Assembly (NCBI GenBank): GCA_027083665.1
Contig: JALWNV010000101.1
Coordinates: 1-5,915, forward strand
Direction of reading: 5' to 3'
Length of the DNA: 5,915 nucleotides
Source: Helicobacteraceae bacterium
GTDB taxonomy: Bacteria; Campylobacterota; Campylobacteria; Campylobacterales; Sulfurimonadaceae
A program made the translations under genes and the position numbers. This document shows, piece after piece, positions 1-5,915 of the stretch. Within the stretch, counting starts at the first letter, position 1; each line of letters starts with the position of its first letter. The notes beneath the pieces are model-generated. The model searched no databases. It saw nothing but the letters and a program-made list of their open reading frames with translations, and was not told where the DNA came from.

Positions 1-2
1 AG

Positions 3-3002
3 GCGGGAAGATCTCTGGATACCGTCGGGTATATGCGGCATGCCGATGCACTGCTCGATGCGCTCGGCGACGAAGAAGGTGCTGCGGCCGTTTACCTCGG
101 TACCGAGGGCAGGGCAAACTACGACAAGCTGGAAGAGCGGTGGAAACAGCTCGACCGCAGTGCGGAACGTTTCGAAAAGTTTATCGCCGCCCATCCTTCC
201 TATCGCCCCGGGGCCGAACCGATTCTCGACGCCCTTGCCGAACGGAAACTGCTGCGTTCGAAAATCGGCATACTCGGTATCAGTTTCGACGGGCTCTATC
301 TGTCCCCGGAAATACAGGATCCGTCCAAGCTGCTGATTGAAAGCCTTCGCAAGACGGCGGCAGCCGACCGGGAAAATGCGTCACTTACGGTAACGGCGGC
401 CGAGCTCAGCGCCCTGGCGGCGAATACCGCTTCCGAACGTGCACTCGTGGCATTTTTCCTTAGCCGGGAGACGAAAATCGGAGAGGATGAACTGGAAAAA
501 TGGGACAGGCTGATCGGAAAGGACAATATACCTCCGTACCGGCGGCTGTCCGATAAAACAATCATCTCTGAGCTTGACGATATCTTCAGAAGTGCGGATT
601 ACCGTGCGCTTGCGGTGAAAATTAAATCGGACCGTATCGATGTCATCGCCTATTCGGACAACGGTGCGTTCAAGACGAATCTGACCGATTGGTACGATCG
701 GCAAAGCGGCAAGCTTTCGGTGTCGGGCAAAGCCCGGAGCATTTTGTATGATGCGGCTTTGAAAAGTGCGGAGGAAGTGTCGCGGCAGGAACAAAAAACG
801 ATGATTATCTCCGGTGCAGCTGCGCTGTTTGCCCTGCTGCTGGTTCTTTTGATCCGCAGCATCTTTTCGAAGATGGCCCGGGAGACACATGAGCTTCAAG
901 AGGTACTCCGGAGCATCGAATCAGATTCGGACGGTGTTGACGGAAACGCTCTCAAAGAGATGCTGGCAAAGCAGGATAAGACGGCGATCTACAAATTTCT
1001 TGAAAAGACTATCCGCGAATCGAAAGAGAGCAAGCGGGCCGCCGATGAGGCGAATCAGACCAAGAGCAAGTTCCTGGCCAATATGTCGCACGAGATTCGG
1101 ACACCGCTTAACGGTATCGTCGGCTTTACCGGTCTTCTCAAGTCAACGGAGCTCGATGCCGAGCAGGAAGAGTTTGTCAAGATTATCGAGAAAAGTTCCG
1201 AAAATTTGCTGGCGGTTATCAATGATATTCTGGACCTTTCAAAAATCGAGAGCGACAAGATCGAAATCGAGGATATTGTATTTGAACCCGTGAGTGAATT
1301 CGAAAGCGCGATCGAGTCCTACGGCGCGAAGGCATCGGAGAAAAAGATCAATCTCGGCTTTTTCGTCGATCCGCTTCTGGCGGGGAAATTCAAAGGCGAT
1401 CCCACAAAAATCAAGCAGGTGCTTGTCAACCTTGTCAGCAATGCCGTCAAATTTACCGGCGAATACGGCTCGATCAACATTGCGATCGAGATGCAGGCGC
1501 GAACGGACAACGGTTATCGGGTCCGCTTTTCGGTACAGGACTCCGGAATCGGTGTCACGCCGGAGCAGAAAGCAAAAATTTTCGAAGCGTTTTCCCAGGC
1601 GGATTCGAGTACCAATCGGAAATTCGGCGGTACGGGCCTGGGGCTGACGATTTCCCGCAAGCTGGTACAGCTTATGGGCGGTGAACTCGACCTCGAGAGC
1701 GAGTACGGAGTGGGAACCACGTTCTTTTTTGAGCTCGAGCTCGAAGAGGTTGTACCTGCCTCTGCCCTGCCGGAAGCGTTCAAAAGAGTGTCTACCGCAT
1801 ACTATCACCCCGAAAGCATGTTTACGAAGGCTGCCGACGGCTATATCCGAAAGTATCTGCGGGCTGTCGGAGCCAAGCAGGAGACCGTCGAAGATATACC
1901 GGAGCTGATTTCCCGCTGCCGCAGCGGCAACCTGGATCTTGCATTTGTCGATTTCGACTATATCGACGGGTCGGAGCTGGCCGAGATCAGTCGGCACGGA
2001 TCGAAGATCGTGCTGATTGCCAAAGTCCGTCACAAAGATGCGATCAGAGAAGTCTCCGATGCGTTCAGCAGAGTCATTTATGAACCTGTCAACTATACCA
2101 AGATCAAAAAAGCGGTCGCTTCGGCGGCGATCGGTGAAGAAGCGCAGACGGAAAAAGAGGAAAAAAATGAAACTTTTCCCGGAGTACGTGCTCTTGTCGC
2201 CGAGGACAATGTGATCAATCAGAAACTGATTCATCGGACGTTGGCCAATCTCGGTATCCGGGTGACCGTCGCGAATAACGGAGAAGAAGCGCTACAGATG
2301 CGTGAAGAGAAGGAATTCGACATTATATTGATGGATATCCAGATGCCGGTAATGAACGGCATCGAAGCGACCCGTGCCATTTTGGAATATGAAAAACAGC
2401 ATGGTGTCGCACATATTCCCATTGTTGCCCTGACCGCCAATGCGCTCAAGGGAGACCGGGAACGTTTTCTGGCCGAAGGGATGGACGAATATGCTTCCAA
2501 GCCGATCGAAGTGGATGTGATCAAGAGCCTGCTGAAAAAATATTTCCCGGATAAAATTTCGAACGAAGCGTCTACCGTGGAGGCGGAAGTGCCGGAGTCG
2601 CAGAAAGGCCCGTCGAAGAAACAGCATACCGACATCATTTTGTGCCAGAGTACGCAAACCCAGACACGGGTGTACAGTGCGCTTTTGAAGAAGATCGGTT
2701 ACTCCGTGGATACGGCTTCGAGTGCGGACGAAGTGATCCGGATGATCGACGAAAAGAACTATACATACGCTTTGATCGGGAAAGAGGTCCGGGGGCTCCA
2801 GGCGAAAGGTCTGGCGCAAAAGCTTAAAGAACGCGAGGTTTCCAGCGTTCTTTTTGTTCAAAATATCCATTCCGTGACAGAGGCCGATCGCCGGAACTTT
2901 ACCAAGGTCGTACCGGATATTGCCAGCATCGACCTGCTGCGCCATTTGATGGCCAGATTGATTCCTTTTGAGGGCGATCGGTATCGTCTTGAATACGATT
3001 AA
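3..3002 (+). CDS. Membrane hybrid histidine kinase with NIT-like sensor and three receiver-like domains (5' partial)
   Basis: This is a sensor kinase that should autophosphorylate on His and pass phosphate to an internal Asp. The frame is open back to base 3, so the ATG at 33 is probably internal and a first transmembrane helix is probably missing to the left. Numbering here starts at that Met. Residues 1-250 are helical, with two segments ([31 protein letters not shown]) that resemble NIT nitrate/nitrite-sensing domains. A transmembrane helix lies at 257-278, followed by a charged helical linker. HisKA has the phospho-acceptor His353 in [11 protein letters not shown]. HATPase has the N box near 456-475, DSGIGV at 503-508 and [10 protein letters not shown] at 532-541. 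A degenerate receiver spans about 585-700, a complete receiver about 720-835 (E724, D725, phospho-acceptor D768, T801, K823) and a second degenerate receiver about 866-980. No HPt domain is visible after the receivers. The kinase call is very secure; the NIT call is moderate and the ligand is unknown. Confidence 0.93.
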   Translation, partial: AGRSLDTVGYMRHADALLDALGDEEGAAAVYLGTEGRANYDKLEERWKQLDRSAERFEKFIAAHPSYRPGAEPILDALAERKLLRSKIGILGISFDGLYLSPEIQDPSKLLIESLRKTAAADRENASLTVTAAELSALAANTASERALVAFFLSRETKIGEDELEKWDRLIGKDNIPPYRRLSDKTIISELDDIFRSADYRALAVKIKSDRIDVIAYSDNGAFKTNLTDWYDRQSGKLSVSGKARSILYDAALKSAEEVSRQEQKTMIISGAAALFALLLVLLIRSIFSKMARETHELQEVLRSIESDSDGVDGNALKEMLAKQDKTAIYKFLEKTIRESKESKRAADEANQTKSKFLANMSHEIRTPLNGIVGFTGLLKSTELDAEQEEFVKIIEKSSENLLAVINDILDLSKIESDKIEIEDIVFEPVSEFESAIESYGAKASEKKINLGFFVDPLLAGKFKGDPTKIKQVLVNLVSNAVKFTGEYGSINIAIEMQARTDNGYRVRFSVQDSGIGVTPEQKAKIFEAFSQADSSTNRKFGGTGLGLTISRKLVQLMGGELDLESEYGVGTTFFFELELEEVVPASALPEAFKRVSTAYYHPESMFTKAADGYIRKYLRAVGAKQETVEDIPELISRCRSGNLDLAFVDFDYIDGSELAEISRHGSKIVLIAKVRHKDAIREVSDAFSRVIYEPVNYTKIKKAVASAAIGEEAQTEKEEKNETFPGVRALVAEDNVINQKLIHRTLANLGIRVTVANNGEEALQMREEKEFDIILMDIQMPVMNGIEATRAILEYEKQHGVAHIPIVALTANALKGDRERFLAEGMDEYASKPIEVDVIKSLLKKYFPDKISNEASTVEAEVPESQKGPSKKQHTDIILCQSTQTQTRVYSALLKKIGYSVDTASSADEVIRMIDEKNYTYALIGKEVRGLQAKGLAQKLKEREVSSVLFVQNIHSVTEADRRNFTKVVPDIASIDLLRHLMARLIPFEGDRYRLEYD

Positions 3003-3024
3003 GCCTGGCGGAGGCGCTCCCGAG

Positions 3025-3039
3025 TGCCGGAAACCGGCA
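3025..3039. other. Short GC-rich hairpin between convergent genes
   Basis: TGCCGG and CCGGCA form a perfect six-base-pair stem with an AAA loop, 22 bases after the kinase stop codon and 41 bases beyond the stop of the convergent EAL gene. It could slow or end transcription from either side. However, the plus strand continues with AGAAAAG instead of a T run, and the minus strand continues into GC-rich sequence, so it does not meet the usual pattern for an intrinsic terminator. The rest of the 78-base gap holds no gene I can support. Confidence 0.35.
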
Positions 3040-3080
3040 AGAAAAGATGAAGTCACGGAGGCCGAAGGCGTTGATACTTC

Positions 3081-4712
3081 TTATCGGGCCAAAGCGATAA
3101 ATGCCTCGGGTGAGATCGGTTTCGAGTAGTAATAGCCCTGGATAAGAACGGGGCCGAATGAAGAGACGACTGTATGTTCCTTTTCGGTTTCCACACCTTC
3201 GGCTACGACATGGAAACCGAGGGCGCGTGCCATTTCGTAAACGGCTTTGTACAGTGCCCGCTCTTTCGGTTTGGTATCGATTCCCGATACGAATGAACGG
3301 TCGATCTTCAGGGTATCGATCGGCAGGTTGGCCAGATAGTTGATAGAGGTGAATCCCGTACCGTAGTCATCGATTTCAATGCCGATACCCATTTGCCGTA
3401 TCTGATCGAGGGTATGTACAAGATTCTCTACACTTTGCGTCAGAATCTCTTCGGTGATTTCGAAATTGAGTTTTTTCCCGGAAAGATTATAATTCTCCAT
3501 GAAAAAACGGATCGTTTCGATGAAATCGTTTTTCATCAGGAAAAAAGGAGAAATGTTCAGTGAGAGTGAAATGTCATGGATACCGGAGGATTCCAGTGCG
3601 GAAAATATTTTTGACGCTTCCGTCATCGCTTTGATGCTCAGCGGTTCGATCATTCCGCTTTTTTCGGCGAGGGGGATAAACACCGCCGGCGAGATTTCCC
3701 CGTAGCGGGGATGCTTCCATCTCGCCAGAAGCTCCGCGCTTCGGCAGCGCCGGGAGGCGGCATCGTATTGCGGTTGCAGCAGGAAGTACAGCTCTCCGTT
3801 TTCAATTGCCGCGGGCAGGTCGGCCATCAGAGAAAGAGTCTGCCCGTATACGGGTTCTCCCGTGCTTTCGTGAGGAGAGAGGGAGATTCGGTTTACCCCC
3901 TCTTTCTTCGCCTGCTTCATACTGTTTTCGGCTTTTCTCAGCAGGCCGTAGGCATCGTCCGCATCTTCGGGAAACAGACTGATGCCGATGGATGCGTTAA
4001 GATAAAACAGGTGCGAATCGATGGAAAACGGTTCGGAGAGCAGGCGGATGATACGTTCGGCTTCCTGCAGAGAAAGTGCGGAAGAAGGCATTTCGTCGAC
4101 GAGAAGTGCGAACTGGCGCTCACCGGTTCTCGCGAGCAGTTTGTCTGAAACACCGAGCGACCGGAGCCGGCCGGCGAGCTGTACAATCAGCCGGTCTTCC
4201 GCATCAATCCCGATCGTGTCGCTGACATTCGACAGGTTTTGAAACTCGATGTAGAGGATACCGAAGTGCTTTTGCTGTTCATAGGAGACCGGAATTTTTT
4301 TTTCCGTCAGATGGATAAAGTGAGCGCGGTTCGGTAATCCCGTCAGAGGATCGGTCTGGGCCGTATATGCCGCAGCGCCGCCTGCGTGAAAAATGTCTTG
4401 GACAGGATCGACAAACAGCAGATAGCAGTCTGTCCGCGTATGACGGTTTTTGATAGCATAGGCAGTGATCTGTATGGGAAGCTCCTGCCCGTTCTCCCGG
4501 TCGACGGTGCCCCGCCATATACCGTCTTTGCGCAAGGCATCGATCATCTCCGGGCTGATAAAACATTGCGGGTCACAAAATCGGAAAGCCGAAATGTCTG
4601 CTTCGGCGGCGGCTCCGTTTTCGGCCTGCCGGTTTCGGAGCGCATTGATGCCGGCGACATTGAATTGGGTATCGAGGACGACAATGCATCCTTTTTCCGA
4701 TAGGCTATGCAT
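3081..4712 (-). CDS. PAS-GGDEF-EAL protein, probable c-di-GMP phosphodiesterase with degenerate GGDEF
   Basis: This is a 543-residue cytoplasmic protein with no signal peptide or membrane segment. A PAS-like domain covers about residues 5-105 (GIWRGTVDRENGQELP is typical). The GGDEF domain begins at DPLTGLPNR (121-129), but its signature is GERQF (197-201): the catalytic acidic pair is Arg-Gln, the metal-binding Asp of the DxD-like stretch is Glu156, and no RxxD inhibitory site is seen. Cyclase activity is therefore unlikely. The EAL domain looks complete: E327 (in ELL), N386, E418, D448-D449 in IDDYGTGFTS, K469, E505, E508 and Q525. The predicted reaction is hydrolysis of c-di-GMP to pGpG; the GGDEF remnant may bind GTP or act structurally (inference). 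The ATG at 4712 follows the TAG of the upstream receiver gene by nine bases, with a weak GGAAAAG ahead of it. The two genes are in the same frame, so translation is probably coupled, or they form one split gene. Confidence 0.93.
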   Translation of the reverse strand: MHSLSEKGCIVVLDTQFNVAGINALRNRQAENGAAAEADISAFRFCDPQCFISPEMIDALRKDGIWRGTVDRENGQELPIQITAYAIKNRHTRTDCYLLFVDPVQDIFHAGGAAAYTAQTDPLTGLPNRAHFIHLTEKKIPVSYEQQKHFGILYIEFQNLSNVSDTIGIDAEDRLIVQLAGRLRSLGVSDKLLARTGERQFALLVDEMPSSALSLQEAERIIRLLSEPFSIDSHLFYLNASIGISLFPEDADDAYGLLRKAENSMKQAKKEGVNRISLSPHESTGEPVYGQTLSLMADLPAAIENGELYFLLQPQYDAASRRCRSAELLARWKHPRYGEISPAVFIPLAEKSGMIEPLSIKAMTEASKIFSALESSGIHDISLSLNISPFFLMKNDFIETIRFFMENYNLSGKKLNFEITEEILTQSVENLVHTLDQIRQMGIGIEIDDYGTGFTSINYLANLPIDTLKIDRSFVSGIDTKPKERALYKAVYEMARALGFHVVAEGVETEKEHTVVSSFGPVLIQGYYYSKPISPEAFIALAR

Positions 4713-4713
4713 G

Positions 4714-4720
4714 CTTTTCC
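4714..4720 (-). promoter_or_regulatory. Weak ribosome binding site for the EAL protein
   Basis: The minus strand reads TAG-CGGAAAAGC-ATG. GGAAAAG is a purine-rich but weak Shine-Dalgarno candidate that ends one base before the ATG; its GGA core lies five bases upstream. It sits entirely within the nine bases between the stop of the receiver gene and this start. That favours coupled re-initiation by ribosomes finishing the receiver over independent loading. Confidence 0.4.
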
Positions 4721-4721
4721 G

Positions 4722-5102
4722 CTAGATATGCAGCAGGTGGCGAAAGTTCTCTTTGTAGGATGAAGGCAAAATCGGCTTTTTGAAGAAAGCATCGAAGTAG
4801 GCCCGGTGTTCGTGGTATTTGCTCGGATAGATCGTCAGTGCCGCGATACGGATCTGCTCGTCTTCGGACAGGGCTCTTTTCGCGATATCCACGCCGGAGC
4901 CGTCAGGAAGGTTCATGTCGACGATCATTGCATCGTAACGGAAGTTCTCGATCTTTGCGAGAGCGTCCGTCACGGTGTTTGCAGAGTCGACCTGAATTTC
5001 GATATTGAGTTCTTTGGCAATAGACTGGATCACTTTGGCTTCAAACTCGACAATAAAATCGATATCGTCTACAATCAGTACTCTTTTTTTCATCGTGTTC
5101 AT
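4722..5102 (-). CDS. Single-domain CheY-like response regulator
   Basis: A 126-residue protein consisting only of a receiver domain. Motifs are the acidic pair D12-D13 in VLIVDD, the phospho-acceptor D62 in VDMNLPDGSG, T90 in AALT and K109 in FFKKP, so all residues needed for phosphorylation are present. No DNA-binding or enzymatic output is attached, but the PAS-GGDEF-EAL gene follows in the same frame after a TAG codon and three sense codons, so that protein is its likely output partner. The start at 5102 (MNTMKKRV) is chosen because AAGGA lies eight bases upstream. The frame stays open to an ATG at 5246, but that extension has no receiver homology and would overlap the start of rsmA. The next ATG, at 5093, would sit 17 bases from the AAGGA. 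The cognate kinase is not proven; the convergent hybrid kinase is one candidate. Confidence 0.93.
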   Translation of the reverse strand: MNTMKKRVLIVDDIDFIVEFEAKVIQSIAKELNIEIQVDSANTVTDALAKIENFRYDAMIVDMNLPDGSGVDIAKRALSEDEQIRIAALTIYPSKYHEHRAYFDAFFKKPILPSSYKENFRHLLHI

Positions 5103-5110
5103 GGTACGTG

Positions 5111-5115
5111 TCCTT
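5111..5115 (-). promoter_or_regulatory. Ribosome binding site deciding the response regulator start
   Basis: AAGGA on the minus strand lies eight bases before the ATG at 5102. It is the only strong Shine-Dalgarno sequence near the candidate starts of this gene, and it rules against the longer form beginning at 5246. Confidence 0.75.
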
Positions 5116-5228
5116 ATTTTTTGTAATCGTAACCGTTTCCATGCAAAAAATCTGTAGGGAATTTCGTACGACACTCCTGACGCCGCTTTGCTTTTGCCCG
5201 GTTTACGAAAAGTTAATGCAGGACGATG

Positions 5229-5234
5229 TATAAT
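5229..5234 (+). promoter_or_regulatory. Candidate -10 box of the rsmA promoter
   Basis: A perfect TATAAT hexamer ends five bases before the first rsmA ATG (5240). No good -35 stands at 16-18 bases upstream (the 17-base position reads CGAAAA); TTTACG at 5202-5207 is 21 bases away. Weak -35 elements are common in Campylobacterota sigma-70 promoters (established knowledge). If used, transcription would begin about 5240-5242, leaving essentially no leader. This is a prediction from one motif only. Confidence 0.45.
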
Positions 5235-5239
5235 ATTCC

Positions 5240-5915
5240 ATGACAAACATTGACGTAATGGCGAAGAAGAAGTTCGGTCAGAATTTTTTGAAAGATCAGA
5301 GCGTTTTGCGAAAAATCATCCAAGCGATGCCCGACAGCGACCGGAAGGTGGCGGAGATCGGGCCTGGCTTAGGTGATTTAACTAAGTTTTTAGTTGATGT
5401 CAAAAGTGTTGATGCTTTTGAGGTCGATACCGATCTGTGCAAGCACCTGAACGAAATTTTCACTGACGAGATCACAACCGGTCGACTGACGCTGCATTGC
5501 GGCGACGTCCTCGCGTACTGGGAGCGTGAGCTGTTGGATACGCCGTATGAACTGGTGGCGAACCTGCCTTATTACATTGCGACGAACATTATCCTCAAAG
5601 CCCTCGCCGATCCGAAGTGTGAATTTCTGCTTGTGATGGTTCAGCGTGAAGTGGCGGAGAAATTTTCCGCGTCACCTGGAGAGAAAAATTTCGGAGCGCT
5701 CAGCGTGATCGCGCAGAGTGCGGCGGAGGTCGAGGTGCTCGTCCGTGTCCCGCCCGAAGCGTTCACGCCCGCTCCGAAAGTCGACAGTGCCGTCCTGCTC
5801 ATGAAAAAAACGGCGCATCGGCGGCAGGGCGCGTTCGAGCGGATGCTCAAAACCGCATTCGCCCAACCGCGAAAGACACTGCTGAAGAATATCTCTGCAC
5901 GCTACGGTAAAGACG
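5240..5915 (+). CDS. rsmA: 16S rRNA dimethyladenosine transferase RsmA/KsgA (3' partial)
   Basis: RsmA uses S-adenosylmethionine to dimethylate two adjacent adenosines in the 3'-terminal hairpin of 16S rRNA late in small-subunit assembly. The visible 225 codons contain KFGQNFLKD (11-19), the SAM-binding loop EIGPGLGDLT (39-48), the acidic EVD after strand 2 (61-63), GDV (88-90), the catalytic NLPYYI motif (108-113), PPEAFTPAPKVDSAV (171-185) and QPRKTL (209-214). The family is about 260-270 residues long, so perhaps 35-45 residues lie beyond the right edge. Two starts are possible: ATG 5240 (MTNIDVMAKKKFG) and ATG 5258 (MAKKKFG). Neither has a well-spaced Shine-Dalgarno; AGGA at 5220-5223 is 16 bases from the first. 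The gene is divergent from the response regulator across 137 bases and is probably functionally unrelated to it. A short AT-rich patch around codons 43-61 differs from the rest in codon use. Confidence 0.96.
   Translation, partial: MTNIDVMAKKKFGQNFLKDQSVLRKIIQAMPDSDRKVAEIGPGLGDLTKFLVDVKSVDAFEVDTDLCKHLNEIFTDEITTGRLTLHCGDVLAYWERELLDTPYELVANLPYYIATNIILKALADPKCEFLLVMVQREVAEKFSASPGEKNFGALSVIAQSAAEVEVLVRVPPEAFTPAPKVDSAVLLMKKTAHRRQGAFERMLKTAFAQPRKTLLKNISARYGKD
5400..5421. repeat. rsmA: Seven-base-pair inverted repeat inside rsmA
   Basis: TCAAAAG (5400-5406) and CTTTTGA (5415-5421) are perfect reverse complements separated by eight bases. They lie in the AT-rich patch of rsmA, in codons for VKSVDAFE. 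No T run follows, so a terminator is not indicated. It may be a chance result of AT-rich codons. Confidence 0.5.

Noticed and set aside
33..35. ATG at 33 as the true start of the hybrid kinase
   Set aside because: The frame is open to the left edge, no Shine-Dalgarno precedes the ATG, and a NIT-type sensor kinase should have a first membrane helix upstream.
1239..2234. A 331-codon open frame on the minus strand opposite the kinase
   Set aside because: It overlaps a kinase with complete motifs, and its translation shows no recognisable domain; it is a codon-bias shadow.
2292..3056. A 254-codon minus-strand open frame over the kinase 3' end and the intergenic gap
   Set aside because: Low-complexity, arginine- and phenylalanine-rich translation with no domain, antisense to the intact receiver; treated as a shadow.
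3003..3080. c-di-GMP riboswitch-like element near the phosphodiesterase gene
   Set aside because: A few GC-rich stems and AAA loops are present, but the conserved GEMM core is not recognisable, and the region is downstream of both genes, not in a leader.
3081..3100. Inverted repeat TTATCG/CGATAA at the end of the EAL gene as a terminator
   Set aside because: AT-rich six-base stem with an eight-base loop inside the coding end and no U tract following it.
5103..5140. Promoter for the response regulator (TTTGCA-like and TACAAA-like elements, 16 bases apart, minus strand)
   Set aside because: Each hexamer matches only four of six positions, and the implied start of transcription would cut into the Shine-Dalgarno sequence.
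5103..5246. N-terminal extension of the response regulator from an ATG at 5246
   Set aside because: The extra residues lack receiver homology, would overlap rsmA's start and promoter, and the AAGGA at 5111-5115 points to the ATG at 5102.

Overview
This window looks like chromosomal DNA of a Campylobacterota (epsilonproteobacterial) bacterium with roughly half G+C. The best lineage evidence is the partial RsmA at the right edge. Its KKKFGQNFLKD start, EIGPGLGDLTK SAM loop, AFEVDTDLCKHL stretch and AFAQPRKTLLKN tail resemble Campylobacterota RsmA/KsgA as I remember them. The multi-domain signalling proteins fit the same group. I could not run a database search, so genus is not assigned.

Layout. 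(1) Positions 3-3002, plus strand: most of a large membrane hybrid histidine kinase whose N-terminus lies off the left edge. It has an apparent NIT-type (nitrate/nitrite-sensing-like) helical sensor, one visible transmembrane helix, HisKA, HATPase and three receiver-like modules, of which only the middle one keeps the phosphorylation residues. (2) Positions 3003-3080: a 78-base gap between convergent genes, holding a short GC-rich hairpin but no clear U-tract terminator. (3) Positions 5102 down to 3081, minus strand: a two-gene unit made of a single-domain CheY-like response regulator and a PAS-GGDEF-EAL protein with a degenerate GGDEF and an intact EAL active site. The two are in the same reading frame, separated only by a TAG codon and three sense codons. 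(4) Positions 5103-5239: a 137-base divergent intergenic region with a good Shine-Dalgarno sequence for the regulator and a TATAAT box directly in front of rsmA. (5) Positions 5240-5915, plus strand: rsmA, running off the right edge.

How the genes may work together (inference): the receiver could take phosphate from a kinase, possibly the convergent hybrid kinase, and control c-di-GMP breakdown by the adjacent EAL protein. RsmA is a housekeeping ribosome-maturation enzyme and is probably an unrelated neighbour.

The points most worth a second look are the in-frame amber codon splitting a REC-PAS-GGDEF-EAL layout, the Asp-to-Glu change at the phospho-acceptor position of the kinase's last receiver, a short AT-rich TTA-codon patch inside rsmA, and a possible leaderless start for rsmA. 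I see no mobile elements, CRISPR arrays, tRNAs or rRNAs.
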